Notes: generated by a model from the sequence alone, not told the origin. A DNA stretch of 64,000 nt from Mangrovimicrobium sp033283325 (GCA_033283325.1 JAWMQO010000001.1:682001-746000); one strand, 5' to 3'. Counted from the first letter of the stretch, positions 16,786-26,297 are shown. Translations and numbers: made by a program.

Positions 16786-19365
16786 TCAAAGCCTCTCCAG
16801 CCACTCACGGAAACCCTCAGCCTGCGTTTCACGGAATGCGATGCAGGCGTCCGCCTGCTCCAGGCTGAGGGCCAGCGCCCGCTCTGCGCCCGGAGCTTCG
16901 TTCTGCTCGAAAAAGTGAGCGACATCATCGCGAAGTGCCTGTTCGCAGAAACTGGCGATGGCACGCAGTGCGCCGGCCCCGCCAAACGAAACAACCTTTG
17001 ATTGAAGTTCCGGCCAGTTGGCTTTCAAATAGGACCATGCCTGTTCGCGGGTGGCATTGTTGCGTAGTAACTCGGCATAGTAAGAGGGGTAGCGGTCGAG
17101 GCGCACAATCCCCGACTCCGGCAAGTGGATTGCACTGCTTGCGAGCGCCGGGTCACGGAAGCGGGTGAGAGCGGTGAGGACGAAATCGTATGTTTGGCCG
17201 GATTCCGTTTCTTTAAGGTGTTCCTCGAGGCGGTCAAACATCCCGGAATCGCCATGTGCCGGCACATAGTTAAAGGCGATCTCCGTGAGCGATGCCTCGG
17301 CCGATGTGGGGTCCTCGAGGTACGCGACCATAGTTTCCTGAAGAGACTCCAGGACTGCTTCGTCGCCAGCACTGGCCAGTATCGCTACCAGTTTCGCGCG
17401 CAAAGCGCGCTTTGTGTCGTCCTCGCCGCGTGCCGGAATCATGCCCAACTCATCGGCCAATTCCCGGTACAGACTGGCAGACCAGGTGTCGAAGCCCGAA
17501 TTGGGCTCTCCATCCAGTAGCGCAGCACGGATATCGGCGATCGAGTCGGACATTGTCCGTAGTACGAAGCGATCACGCTCGCCACGGTAGGAGGCGAGCA
17601 GGTCAAGATAGCTGCCGATACCCAGGTGGCCGGCTTCGGCCATCGCCCAGGCGTCGGACAGGATCGATAGTCGTTCCTCGGGAGGCAGTGTCGGCACGAC
17701 CGGGATCAATGCGCGCAACTGTGCATCGGTAAAACCGACACGGTAATAGCCGCTTGCGCCGGCATTGCCGATGAGCCATCGCACCTCAGCGGGTACTTTG
17801 ATAGTCGCTCCATTCTCAGGCAATAGCTCGCACACTTTGCTGGTGGAGCCATCCGCCAGTCCCGCACGGATGCAGACGGGTATCTTCCATTGCTCACTGG
17901 ATTTCGTGGCGTGCTTCAGGAATCGCTCTTGCCCAAGGCTCACGATGGTGCCGGAGCCCTCCTGCCGTGTAGAGAAACTGACGATGGGCACACCGGCCTG
18001 CTTGACGAAGCCCGGCATGATCGATTCAACGTTGCCGCCGGAGACCTTTCCGATGGCTTGCCACAGATCTTCGGAACGCGCGTTGCCATTGGCGTATTTT
18101 TCCAGATAGGCGCCTACCCCCCTGCGAAAGTTCTCCTCGCCAACCCAGGCCTCGAGCATGCGCACTATAGCGGCACCCTTGGTGTAGGAAATGCCGTCGA
18201 ACATCTCCTTGATCTCGTCGGGTGTCGATGCATGCGCAAGAATTGACCGGCTGGCGGGGAGGGAGTCCATATCCATTACCCATTGTGCATCTGCCACGGC
18301 CGCAGCTTCCCATTGCCATTCGGAGTTGTAGGCTGCAACGGCTTTGGGTGCCATCCAGCTGGCGAATCCTTCATTGAGCCAGATGTCGTCCCACCATACG
18401 GGGGTCACCAGGTCGCCGAACCACATATGCGCGAGTTCGTGGCTGACCAATCCCGCGACGGATTGGCGTCGGGTAGCGGAGCTTGTGGTGGGATCCACCA
18501 GCAGGAAGGACTCGCGGTAGTAGATAGCTGCCGTGTTCTCCATGCCACCCCACTCGTAGTCTGGCACCGCAACCATATCGAGCTTACCGAAGGGGTAATG
18601 GATGCCATACCACTCGTTGAGGAAGTGCAGCGACTTGCGGGTTACATCCATCGCAAACTGGAGTTCATGTTTTTTCTCCGGCCGGCCACAGATCCTGACC
18701 GGCACTTCGTCGATGGTTTCGCTGAGGCAGTCGTAGTTGCCCACTGCCAGCGCGACGAGGTAGGTCGACATCTTCGGGGAGTCGCCAAAGCGGACAATTT
18801 TGCGGGTCCCCCCGTCGACCAGTTCTTCACTGAGAAGCGGCCCGTTGGAGATCGCAGTAGCCGTGGCGTCGATCTCCACATCGAGGGCGAAAGTCGCCTT
18901 GAATGCTGGCTCGTCGAAACCTGGGAACATCATGCGTGCGTAGGTCCCCTGCATCTGTGTCGCGGCGAAAACATCCTCGTCGGAACGCGAGAGGTACAGG
19001 CCGCGGAGCCCTTCCTCAAGGGGCCCCGAGAAGCTGATATCGATCGCCGCATCGCCGGCCGCGAGGGGTTCTTCGGCGTGCAGGATTATGCGTTCATGCT
19101 CCAGGTCCAGTTCAACTTTGAGGGGATGGGCGACGCTGGCCTGGCGAAGCATTGCGCTGGAGATATCCAGGCCCAGTGAGTTGAGTACGATGCGCTGTGT
19201 TGGACTGACTATCCTGACTTCAATGGTTTCTTCGCCGCTGAAGCGCTCGGCCTCTACGTCGAGATCCAGTGAGATTCGGTAGTGGGAAGGGGTGACAGAT
19301 TCCGGGAGTCGCCACGGCTGAAGGGCTTCTCCGTTCAAGGCTGCGGCCATTGCGATCGCCAGCAT
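16786..19365 (-). CDS. M1 family metallo-aminopeptidase
   Basis: 859 aa zinc aminopeptidase. The substrate N-terminus motif reads GGMEN (GAMEN variant), followed by the zinc site HELAH-x18-E (VSHELAHMWFGD...WLNEGFAS). The C-terminal half is the helical ERAP1-like domain with the usual CYYRV-like segment (GASGYYRVGF). It removes N-terminal residues from peptides. The start ATG at 19365 is the only one possible before an in-frame stop; the short hydrophobic start (MLAIAMAAALNGEA) is too brief for a sure signal peptide, so location is uncertain. No operon partner is evident. Confidence 0.9.
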   Translation of the reverse strand: MLAIAMAAALNGEALQPWRLPESVTPSHYRISLDLDVEAERFSGEETIEVRIVSPTQRIVLNSLGLDISSAMLRQASVAHPLKVELDLEHERIILHAEEPLAAGDAAIDISFSGPLEEGLRGLYLSRSDEDVFAATQMQGTYARMMFPGFDEPAFKATFALDVEIDATATAISNGPLLSEELVDGGTRKIVRFGDSPKMSTYLVALAVGNYDCLSETIDEVPVRICGRPEKKHELQFAMDVTRKSLHFLNEWYGIHYPFGKLDMVAVPDYEWGGMENTAAIYYRESFLLVDPTTSSATRRQSVAGLVSHELAHMWFGDLVTPVWWDDIWLNEGFASWMAPKAVAAYNSEWQWEAAAVADAQWVMDMDSLPASRSILAHASTPDEIKEMFDGISYTKGAAIVRMLEAWVGEENFRRGVGAYLEKYANGNARSEDLWQAIGKVSGGNVESIMPGFVKQAGVPIVSFSTRQEGSGTIVSLGQERFLKHATKSSEQWKIPVCIRAGLADGSTSKVCELLPENGATIKVPAEVRWLIGNAGASGYYRVGFTDAQLRALIPVVPTLPPEERLSILSDAWAMAEAGHLGIGSYLDLLASYRGERDRFVLRTMSDSIADIRAALLDGEPNSGFDTWSASLYRELADELGMIPARGEDDTKRALRAKLVAILASAGDEAVLESLQETMVAYLEDPTSAEASLTEIAFNYVPAHGDSGMFDRLEEHLKETESGQTYDFVLTALTRFRDPALASSAIHLPESGIVRLDRYPSYYAELLRNNATREQAWSYLKANWPELQSKVVSFGGAGALRAIASFCEQALRDDVAHFFEQNEAPGAERALALSLEQADACIAFRETQAEGFREWLERL

Positions 19366-19484
19366 GGGGCACTCCCGGCAAGTAGTTGCATTCAGGGCAG
19401 GGCGCTGAGCAAGTTATCAGCTAGTTTTCCAGTACCTGCTAATACCAAAGCTTAGGGAAAATTAAGACCAGGCGCGAGCCGTAT

Positions 19485-20414
19485 TCAATCGCAATCGCGG
19501 CGCAACCACCTGCTTATCAGACCTGTGAGCTCCTGCCTGCTCTCAGAAAATGAGTGATCTCCCTTGATAATATGATCCTCAAGCGACAGGCCGGGGACGC
19601 GCTGGTAGGCTTCCACAATCGGCGCGAACATGGAGTCGGGCGGGGTGACATCATCTCTATCCCCATTCACCAGGAATACGGACTTTGGTTTGAGGCGAGG
19701 CCCGAACGTGCGCAGGTCGACTGTGTCCAGGGCTGCTCCGGTGAGCTCTTGCTTCATTTTCTCGCCGGAGTACCCGCGCAGCATGAACAGGCTGTCGGCA
19801 TAGCCCAGTATCCAGTTGCCCGTACCGGACTCGATGGCAGTTTTGAACTGGCCGACATTACCGGGAGCCATCGCGCCCACGCACACTATGTCTGGGTCGT
19901 TGGCGCCTGCTGCGAGTGCGGCGTACCCACCCATGGAATGGCCCAGCAGCGAGAGTTTTTCGGTATCGACCCTGAGCGCGTCAGCGTTTTCCGCTGAGCG
20001 CAGGTATTCAAGTACTGAGGCAACGTCGTCCGGTTGGTGGGTGATTGAGTAGTCGCCTTCAGCTCCCCAGGCTCCCCGGTAGTGGAAAAACAGGACATTG
20101 AAGCCTTCCCTCCTGAGCGACTGGGCTATATCCAGGTTCTTCTCATTGCCCGGAAAACCGTGCAGCAGGATAAGCGTCGGATGGGGCCCCGGTCCCTCTG
20201 CCAGGTACATCAAAGCCGGCATCCGGTAACCAGCACTTGTTATAGTCAGTTCAGCGATGGCCGGCGGGAAATTCTCAGCGCTGGTCGCCTCGGCCCAGGC
20301 GCCCCTCGTGAATAGTGATATCAGTGAAATGACCACGTAGATGGCACATCGGTAGGACCAGAATTTTGACGTTATCACTGCGTTCCAGACGAGCTTGCTT
20401 GAAGATACATTCAA
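19485..20414 (-). CDS. Exported alpha/beta hydrolase
   Basis: 309 aa. An N-terminal hydrophobic segment (about 18-42, ending GAWA) looks like a signal peptide or anchor. The alpha/beta-hydrolase marks are LLHGFPGNE (oxyanion region), the nucleophile elbow GHSMGG, and a late GDHSFSES with the catalytic His. It would cleave an ester or peptide bond; the family includes prolyl-oligopeptidase-like and dienelactone-hydrolase-like enzymes. The gene stands alone, same direction as the aminopeptidase 119 bases further on. No substrate can be named. Confidence 0.8.
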   Translation of the reverse strand: MNVSSSKLVWNAVITSKFWSYRCAIYVVISLISLFTRGAWAEATSAENFPPAIAELTITSAGYRMPALMYLAEGPGPHPTLILLHGFPGNEKNLDIAQSLRREGFNVLFFHYRGAWGAEGDYSITHQPDDVASVLEYLRSAENADALRVDTEKLSLLGHSMGGYAALAAGANDPDIVCVGAMAPGNVGQFKTAIESGTGNWILGYADSLFMLRGYSGEKMKQELTGAALDTVDLRTFGPRLKPKSVFLVNGDRDDVTPPDSMFAPIVEAYQRVPGLSLEDHIIKGDHSFSESRQELTGLISRWLRRDCD

Positions 20415-20476
20415 GCCTGTTCGTCCAACCAGGACAAGTCAAGCCTCTAGCCGTCGGGTAGAGGGGCGGTTTGTGC

Positions 20477-21331
20477 CTACGGCGCCGTGCGAAAATAATC
20501 CGGCTTACCCGCGGTCCACAATTCTCCCCACAAGGTCCCGCCACCGTCCATGGTCACCACTTCCCCGGTCATAAACCCGGAAGCCTCCGAACCCAGGTAA
20601 GCCACCATCTGCGCCACTTCCCAGGCGGAGGCAAAGCGGCGCATCGGGTTGGACTCGGTAAAGCGCTCAACTGCCTCGGTCGGGTAGACATTCATACCCT
20701 CGGTATCGATGATGCCCGGGGCGATACAGTTGATGCGGATATTCAGCGGCGCCCATTCCACGGCCACTGATTTGGACGCGTAGATCACTCCCGCCCGCGC
20801 AGCACAGGTATGGGCGACGCCGGGCATGCCCTTGTCGATCACCGTAACCAGGTTGACAATGTTTCCCGGCATTTCAGCCTCGGCCCAACGTTTCGCCGCC
20901 GCCTGCATCATGAACCAGGTGCCGTTGAGGTTGGTGTCGATCACCGCCTTCCAGCCGTTGGGGCTGAAGTCGATGGCCTGCTGCGGGAACTGGCCGCCGG
21001 CGCTGTTCACCAGCACATCGATGGGGCCGAGTTCTTCCCATATCGCCTTGAAGGTCTCGTCCACTGCCTCCGGATCGCGAATGTTCAGCGCCCGGGTCGT
21101 GATCTTCAGGCCGGCTGCCCGCATGGGCTCGGCGGCACTCTCCAGTTTTTCCAGGGTGCGTCCGACGATGACCACTTCCGCCCCCAGCCGGCCCAGCAAC
21201 CAGGCCGAAGCCTTGCCGATACCGCTGCCCGCGCCTGAGACGAGTACACGCTTGCCGGCGAACAGGTCCGAAGCGTAGATAGAACCCGCTGATGCCAGTT
21301 CTTCATCCGTCATGCCGAAGGCTTTGGTCAT
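20477..21331 (-). CDS. SDR family protein of the 2,4-dienoyl-CoA reductase-like type
   Basis: 284 aa SDR-fold protein with SGAGSGIGKA near residue 33. It is the last gene of the carboxylase operon, 13 bases after the acyl-CoA dehydrogenase. The expected Tyr-x3-Lys is not present: the aligned segment reads HTCAARAGV, so Tyr and Lys are replaced. Some peroxisomal-type enoyl/dienoyl-CoA reductases and terpene-pathway SDRs also lack this Tyr. The end (GEVVTMDGGGTLWGE) is normal. It probably reduces or oxidises an acyl-CoA in the pathway run by the operon. The precise step is not clear. Confidence 0.8.
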   Translation of the reverse strand: MTKAFGMTDEELASAGSIYASDLFAGKRVLVSGAGSGIGKASAWLLGRLGAEVVIVGRTLEKLESAAEPMRAAGLKITTRALNIRDPEAVDETFKAIWEELGPIDVLVNSAGGQFPQQAIDFSPNGWKAVIDTNLNGTWFMMQAAAKRWAEAEMPGNIVNLVTVIDKGMPGVAHTCAARAGVIYASKSVAVEWAPLNIRINCIAPGIIDTEGMNVYPTEAVERFTESNPMRRFASAWEVAQMVAYLGSEASGFMTGEVVTMDGGGTLWGELWTAGKPDYFRTAP

Positions 21332-21344
21332 GGCGCTATACCCC

Positions 21345-22511
21345 TTACTTGAGCAGTTCGCCCGCGATTATCATCTTGCGCACTTCGGTGGTCCCGGCGC
21401 CAATTTCCAGCAATTTGGTGGAGCGGAACAGGCGGTTGATTTCGGACTCCCAGATATAGCCGTTGCCACCGAAGATTTGCACCGCGTTATCCAGTACCTG
21501 GTTACACATGTTGGCGCAGTACATTACCGAGGCAGCGGTCCGCGCGTGAATCGCGCCGCGGCCCGCCTGTTTTTCGTCGACGCCGCAGATCTCCGCCAGC
21601 ACCGACCAGCAGATGGCCTGCATGGTTTCCTTCCACACGTACATGTCGGCGAGTCGTGACTGGACCATCTGGAAGTTGCAGATGGGCTGGCCGAACTGTT
21701 CGCGGGTCTGGGAGAAGTCGATGGCCAGTTCCAGGGCGCGCTCGGCGATACCGAGGTTGATCGGGGCGATCAGGGCGCGCTCGTAGTCGAGGCCGCTCAT
21801 CACCACCTGGTGCCCCATGTTCTCTGTGCCGACGATGTTGGCGGCGGGTACGCGCATGTCTTCGAACACCAGTTCCGCCGTCTGGCTGCCGCGGAAGCCC
21901 ATCTTGATCAGTTTCTGCGCCACCTTGAATCCGGGGGTATCGGTTTCCACCACGAAGGCGGTGATGCCCTTGGAACCCTTGCCTTCCTCGGTCTTGGCGT
22001 AGAGCAGGCAGATATCCGCTACCGGGCCGTTGGTGATGTAGAGCTTGCTGCCATTGATAATGAAGTCGTCCCCGTCGCGAACGGCCTTGGTACGCATGGA
22101 GCCCAGGGCGTCGGAGCCGGCGCCGGGTTCGGTCAGGCCGAGGCAGCCGGTCCACTCGCCGCTGCAGAGTTTCGGAAGGTAGCGCTGGCGCACGTCCTCG
22201 TTGCCGTTGTTGTAGATGTTGTTGGCGCAGAGGTTGTCGTGGGCCACCCAGGAGAGGGCGAAGGCGTGGTTGTAGCGGGAGAAGGCCTGCAGGATAAGGC
22301 CGGCGTCGAGCATGTTCATGCCGACGCCGCCGTACTCTTCGCCTACCGTGATACCCAGCAGGCCGAGTTCGCCGAGCTGGGGCATCAGGTCTTCCGGCCA
22401 CCACTCCTCGTTGTCCATTTTTTCTGCAACGGGGAGCAATTGTTCCCGAGCAAATTTGTCGGCGTGGTCCAGTAGCTGGCGTTGTTCCGAAGTCAGTTCG
22501 AATTGGTTCAT
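21345..22511 (-). CDS. Acyl-CoA dehydrogenase, isovaleryl-CoA dehydrogenase-like
   Basis: 388 aa acyl-CoA dehydrogenase. GLTEPGAGSDALGSM and GSKLYITNGP are typical of the isovaleryl/branched-chain group. The catalytic Glu is in helix G (SGLDYERALIA), as in isovaleryl-CoA dehydrogenase, and the C-terminus ends LLEIGAGTTEVRKMII. It would make the 2,3-double bond of a branched acyl-CoA, giving the substrate of the carboxylase encoded by the genes just upstream in the same operon (33 bases away). Isovaleryl-CoA is the simplest guess; citronellyl-CoA-like substrates are an alternative. Confidence 0.85.
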   Translation of the reverse strand: MNQFELTSEQRQLLDHADKFAREQLLPVAEKMDNEEWWPEDLMPQLGELGLLGITVGEEYGGVGMNMLDAGLILQAFSRYNHAFALSWVAHDNLCANNIYNNGNEDVRQRYLPKLCSGEWTGCLGLTEPGAGSDALGSMRTKAVRDGDDFIINGSKLYITNGPVADICLLYAKTEEGKGSKGITAFVVETDTPGFKVAQKLIKMGFRGSQTAELVFEDMRVPAANIVGTENMGHQVVMSGLDYERALIAPINLGIAERALELAIDFSQTREQFGQPICNFQMVQSRLADMYVWKETMQAICWSVLAEICGVDEKQAGRGAIHARTAASVMYCANMCNQVLDNAVQIFGGNGYIWESEINRLFRSTKLLEIGAGTTEVRKMIIAGELLK

Positions 22512-22544
22512 GTCATATATCCGCGTGTTATTGCTCTTGCCTGC

Positions 22545-24152
22545 TCAGTAGCGCATGACGCCGTAGCTGGTGCCGCCGAAGGGCGCATTGAGTGAGGCGG
22601 AAATGGAAATACCCAGGGCGTTGCGCGTGTCCACCGGGTCGAGGATGCCGTCGTCCCAGATATCGGAGCTGGTGGCGTAGGCCGAGGTGGTGTTCTCGTA
22701 GTTCGCCAGCACTTCGGCACGTATTTTTTCCAGTTCTTCCGCGCTGGGGTCGAGGCCCTGTTTCTTGAGTTGGTTGATCTTGATCGTCGCCAGGGTGTTC
22801 GCCGCCTGGTCGGAGCCCATCACGGCGATCTGGCTGTTGGGCCAGCTGAACAGGGTGCGCGCGTCCCAGGCGCGGCCGCACATGCCGTAGTTGCCCGCGC
22901 CGAAAGAGCCGTTGGTCATCACGGTGAACTTCGGCACCTCCACGCCGCCCTGGACCATCAGCATCTTGGCGCCGTCCTTGGTGATGCCCTGCTGTTCGTA
23001 TTCCTTGCCGATCATGTAGCCGGTGATGTTCTGCAGGAAGACCAGGGGCGTGTTGTTCTGGTTGCACAGGGCCATGAAGTGGGCCGCCTTCAGCGAGCTG
23101 TCGTTGAAGAGTACGCCGTTGTTGCCGAGGATGCCCACCTTGTAGCCCCAGATATTGGCGAAGCCGCAGACCATGGTGGTGCCGTAGTCCGGCTGGTACT
23201 CGGCGAAGCGGCTGCCGTCGACGATACGGGCGATGACTTCGCGCATGTCGAACTGCTTCTTGATGTCGTCGGGGATGATGCCGTAGAGCTCGGCCGGGTC
23301 GTAGTAGGGCTCCTCGGGTTTTTCCCGCTGCAGGGGGTACTTGGGCTTCTGCTCCCACTGCATGACGATTTCACGGCCGATGGCGATTGCTTCTTTCTCA
23401 TTGGCGGCATAGAAGTCGCAGGTGCCGGACACCGAGGTGTGCATGCGCGCACCGCCGAGTTCGTCAACGGTGACGTCCTCGCCCGTGGCGGCCTTCACCA
23501 GGGGTGGGCCACCGAGGAATACCGCGCCGGTGCCCTCGACGATCACGGAGTAATCCGACAGCGCCGGGATATAGGCGCCCCCCGCGGTGCAGTGACCGAA
23601 GACCAGTGAGAGCTGCTTGCAGCCCATCTTGGAGAGCTGTACCTGGTTGCGGAAGATGCGGCCGGCCATGTACTTGTCGCCGAAAAGGTCGGACTGCAGG
23701 GGCAGGAAGCCGCCGGCGCTGTCGCAGGCGTGGATCACCGGCAGGTGGTTTTCCACGGCGATATCCAGTGCCCGGACCATTTTCTTCACAGAGAGCGGGT
23801 ACCAGGCGCCGCCCTTGTTGGAGCTGTCGGAGGAGTTGATCAGCACCTCGCGCCCGCCAACGATGCCGATGCCGGTAATACAGTTGGCGCCGGGGGCCGT
23901 GCCTTCATAGGCTTCGCCCGCACCGAGGGAAGAAAACTCCAGGAAGGGCGTACCGGGGTCGAGCAGGAGTTCCAGGCGCTCCCGGGGCAGCAGCTTGTTC
24001 TGCTTGCGCAGGCGCTCGATATCCCGCTCCGGGCGGGTGTGGCGAGCGTCGTGCTGCTTCTGCCGGAACTGGGCGATCAGCTCGCTGTTGTGCCGGCGGT
24101 ACTTCTGGTACTCGCTGTCGTTGGTGTTGATTCTCGACTGTATCCTGCGCAC
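22545..24152 (-). CDS. Acyl-CoA carboxylase, carboxyltransferase (beta) subunit
   Basis: 535 aa carboxyltransferase of the methylcrotonyl/geranyl/propionyl-CoA carboxylase class. It has the two crotonase-like halves: an N-terminal one with GGREVLINSSDSSNKGGAWYP and HACDSAGGFLPLQ, and a C-terminal one with GNNGVLFNDSSLKAAHF and MCGRAWDARTLFSWPN. The carboxybiotin-binding Gly-Gly blocks are present. It moves CO2 from biotin onto a 2-enoyl-CoA. Residues in the first half differ from the methylcrotonyl and geranyl enzymes that I remember, so the substrate is open. It lies between the biotin carrier and the dehydrogenase genes. Confidence 0.86.
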   Translation of the reverse strand: MRRIQSRINTNDSEYQKYRRHNSELIAQFRQKQHDARHTRPERDIERLRKQNKLLPRERLELLLDPGTPFLEFSSLGAGEAYEGTAPGANCITGIGIVGGREVLINSSDSSNKGGAWYPLSVKKMVRALDIAVENHLPVIHACDSAGGFLPLQSDLFGDKYMAGRIFRNQVQLSKMGCKQLSLVFGHCTAGGAYIPALSDYSVIVEGTGAVFLGGPPLVKAATGEDVTVDELGGARMHTSVSGTCDFYAANEKEAIAIGREIVMQWEQKPKYPLQREKPEEPYYDPAELYGIIPDDIKKQFDMREVIARIVDGSRFAEYQPDYGTTMVCGFANIWGYKVGILGNNGVLFNDSSLKAAHFMALCNQNNTPLVFLQNITGYMIGKEYEQQGITKDGAKMLMVQGGVEVPKFTVMTNGSFGAGNYGMCGRAWDARTLFSWPNSQIAVMGSDQAANTLATIKINQLKKQGLDPSAEELEKIRAEVLANYENTTSAYATSSDIWDDGILDPVDTRNALGISISASLNAPFGGTSYGVMRY

Positions 24153-24222
24153 GGTATAACCCTGTGTGTGCTCCGGGCACGTAACCCGGAGTGTGTTACC
24201 TGTTTATATTTCGCCTGTCGCC

Positions 24223-24729
24223 TTATTCATCGCTTTCCGTGGACGGCACTTCGATGTCCACCAGGATCGCGCCCTTGTCGAAATTGTCGCCCTCGGCAAA
24301 ACCGATGGCTCGGATGACGCCGGCAACGCTGGACTTGATCTCGGTCTGCAGTTTCATGCTCTCGATCAGCATCAGGGTCTGGCCGGGCTCGACGCTGTCG
24401 CCTTCCCGGGCGCTGTTCTCGACCACCACGCCGGGCATGGGGGCCTTGATCTGTCCCGCACCGGCGCCTTCGCCGCCCGCGCCGGAGAATTCGTCCTGGG
24501 ACTCGATCTGCCAGGTCTTGCCGGCGAAGTGCAGGTAGAGGGTCTTGCCGTCCTGCGCCACGTAGAGGCTGTTGGCGCTGCCGTTGACGATCAACTCGGC
24601 CCGGTTGTCGTCCTGCCAGTGCAGGCGCACGTCGAGGAGGTGGCCGTCGATTTCCAGGGTGACCTGCTCGCCGAGGCGAAGCGGCGTCACCGCGTGGACG
24701 ACATCATCGACTATGTAGCGTGGTTGCAT
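24223..24729 (-). CDS. Biotin carboxyl carrier protein of an acyl-CoA carboxylase
   Basis: 168 aa. The C-terminal half (from about 93) is a biotinyl domain: KAPMPGVVV, then the biotin site ESMKL with Lys126, then the closing SSVAGVIRAIGFAEGD. The first 75 residues form a small beta domain of the kind that links biotin carboxylase to the biotinyl domain in fused alpha subunits. In methylcrotonyl-CoA carboxylase these parts are normally one chain with biotin carboxylase; here they are a separate gene. It starts 28 bases after the biotin carboxylase stop. A Ser replaces the Ala of the usual EAMKM motif. Confidence 0.86.
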   Translation of the reverse strand: MQPRYIVDDVVHAVTPLRLGEQVTLEIDGHLLDVRLHWQDDNRAELIVNGSANSLYVAQDGKTLYLHFAGKTWQIESQDEFSGAGGEGAGAGQIKAPMPGVVVENSAREGDSVEPGQTLMLIESMKLQTEIKSSVAGVIRAIGFAEGDNFDKGAILVDIEVPSTESDE

Positions 24730-24757
24730 GCTGGTTTTCTCGCCTGTTTATCCGGGG

Positions 24758-26275
24758 TCAGTTGCGCCAGTGGCCGATCGCCCCGTAGGGCTCTGGCGTA
24801 GCCGCGTGCAGCAGTCGGGTGCCGCGATCGGAGAGGTAGGCTGCGGCGAGGGCCACCTGCAACTGTTCCTTGTCCACAGCGGCCGCGGCGAGCGCTTCCC
24901 CGTGGACGCCGACGAAGGCGGTGTCCGTATCGCCGCTGGCGAAGGCCGGGTGTTGCAGCACCCGGGCCAGGTATTCGGTATTCAACCTGACCCCGAGGAC
25001 GACCAGTTCGCCCAGTGCTGCGATGGAACGCTGGATGGCCTGTTCCCGGGTAGGGGCGTGGACAACCAGCTTGGCCAGCATCGGGTCAAAGGAGGCGGTG
25101 ACCTGCTGGTCGATGTGCAGGCCGCTGTCGAAGCGCAGGCCCTCACCGGCCGGTTCCTTGAGGAAGAGCACGCGGCCGGTCTCGGGAGTAAAGCCGTTGA
25201 AGGCGTCCTCCGCGCAGATGCGGCACTCGATGGCGTGACCATTGATCACCATTGCATCCTGTTCAAGGGACAATGACTCGCCCGCTGCGACGCGGATCTG
25301 CTCGGCAACCAGGTCCACCCCATAGACCATCTCGGTCACCGGGTGCTCCACCTGGATGCGCGTGTTCATCTCCAGGAAGAAGAACTCGCCCTCCGGTGTA
25401 TAGAGAAACTCCACGGTGCCGGCGCTGCTGTAGTTCGCGGCCCTGGCGATACCGGTGGCGACTTCACAGATTTCACGGCGCTTGTCCGCATCGAGTGCGG
25501 GGGAGGGGGCCTCCTCGATCAGTTTCTGGAAGCGCCGCTGGATGGAGCACTCCCGCTCGCCCAGGTGGATGACGTTCTTGCCGTCACCGAGTACCTGTAC
25601 CTCGATATGCCGGGCGCTGGGGAAAAAGCGCTCAAGATAGACACGGGCGTCGCCGAAGTATTTCTCCGCCTCGGACGCGGCGATACGGGCGGCGCTCTCC
25701 AGTTCGTCCGGCGAGTTGACGATGTGCATGCCCTTGCCCCCGCCACCCGCGGAGGCCTTCACCACCAGGGGGAAGGCCAGGCCGGGAACCGACTCGACGG
25801 CGCGGGCGATGTCGCCATCGGCGAAGACAGAGGCGTCGAGAATGATGGAGGCGGGCACCGGGAAGCCGTGTTGCTGGACGAATTCCCGCGAGCGGATCTT
25901 GTCGCCCATGAGTTCGATGGCGTCGACGCCGGGACCGATGAAGGCGATGCCCGCGTCGGCAAGGCTGCGTGAAAACGCCGCGTTCTCCGAGAGGAAACCG
26001 TAGCCGGGGTGGACTGCACCCGCCCCGAGTTGTTTGCAGACCGACACGATCTGCGCGATGTCGAGGTAGGCGCCACTCGGGCTGTCGCCGGTGATTTCCA
26101 CCGCCTCGTCCGCCTGGCGGACCGCCGGCGAGGCGCGATCACTTTCGTGGTAGACGATCGCCGAGGGGATTTCGAGCTTTTCCAGGGCGCGCAGCACCCT
26201 GAGCGCGATCTCGCCGCGATTGGCAATAAGAACCTTGTTGAAGCGCGCCAAAGCTGCCTGCTCCTGAATCTGCAT
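24758..26275 (-). CDS. Biotin carboxylase subunit of an acyl-CoA carboxylase
   Basis: About 505 aa ATP-grasp enzyme that carboxylates biotin. It starts FNKVLIANRGEIALRVLRA, and has the ATP loop KASAGGGGKGM, ECSIQRRFQKLIEEAPSP and the active-site EMNTRIQVEHPVTE. The chain ends after the biotin carboxylase C domain, with no biotinyl domain. Two starts are possible: the ATG at 26275, which has no ribosome site and sits 5 bases from an operator-like palindrome, or a TTG at 26251 giving MARFNKVLIANRGE with CAGGAG well placed upstream. I report the ATG, but the TTG is credible. First gene of a leftward five-gene operon. Confidence 0.87.
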   Translation of the reverse strand: MQIQEQAALARFNKVLIANRGEIALRVLRALEKLEIPSAIVYHESDRASPAVRQADEAVEITGDSPSGAYLDIAQIVSVCKQLGAGAVHPGYGFLSENAAFSRSLADAGIAFIGPGVDAIELMGDKIRSREFVQQHGFPVPASIILDASVFADGDIARAVESVPGLAFPLVVKASAGGGGKGMHIVNSPDELESAARIAASEAEKYFGDARVYLERFFPSARHIEVQVLGDGKNVIHLGERECSIQRRFQKLIEEAPSPALDADKRREICEVATGIARAANYSSAGTVEFLYTPEGEFFFLEMNTRIQVEHPVTEMVYGVDLVAEQIRVAAGESLSLEQDAMVINGHAIECRICAEDAFNGFTPETGRVLFLKEPAGEGLRFDSGLHIDQQVTASFDPMLAKLVVHAPTREQAIQRSIAALGELVVLGVRLNTEYLARVLQHPAFASGDTDTAFVGVHGEALAAAAVDKEQLQVALAAAYLSDRGTRLLHAATPEPYGAIGHWRN

Positions 26276-26280
26276 TGACA

Positions 26281-26297
26281 ATTGAGCGTAACTCAAT
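26281..26297. promoter_or_regulatory. Operator-like palindrome, copy 1 (carboxylase side)
   Basis: ATTGAGCGTAACTCAAT has 6-base arms (ATTGAG/CTCAAT) around CGTAA. It lies directly upstream of the biotin carboxylase start and 14 bases downstream of a TTGACA on the minus strand (about 26312-26317), so a bound protein would block the leftward promoter. A near-identical copy is at 26421. A TetR-family gene at 29929 is the obvious candidate binder. Confidence 0.65.

Noticed and set aside
21502..22404. A 300-codon Arg/Pro-rich reading frame on the minus strand inside the acyl-CoA dehydrogenase gene
   Set aside because: It is a frame-shifted shadow of the real gene, with high-GC composition (runs of R, P, H) and no family match.
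22528..23358. A 276-codon frame overlapping the carboxyltransferase gene
   Set aside because: Same strand, shifted frame of a well-recognised protein; typical high-GC shadow.
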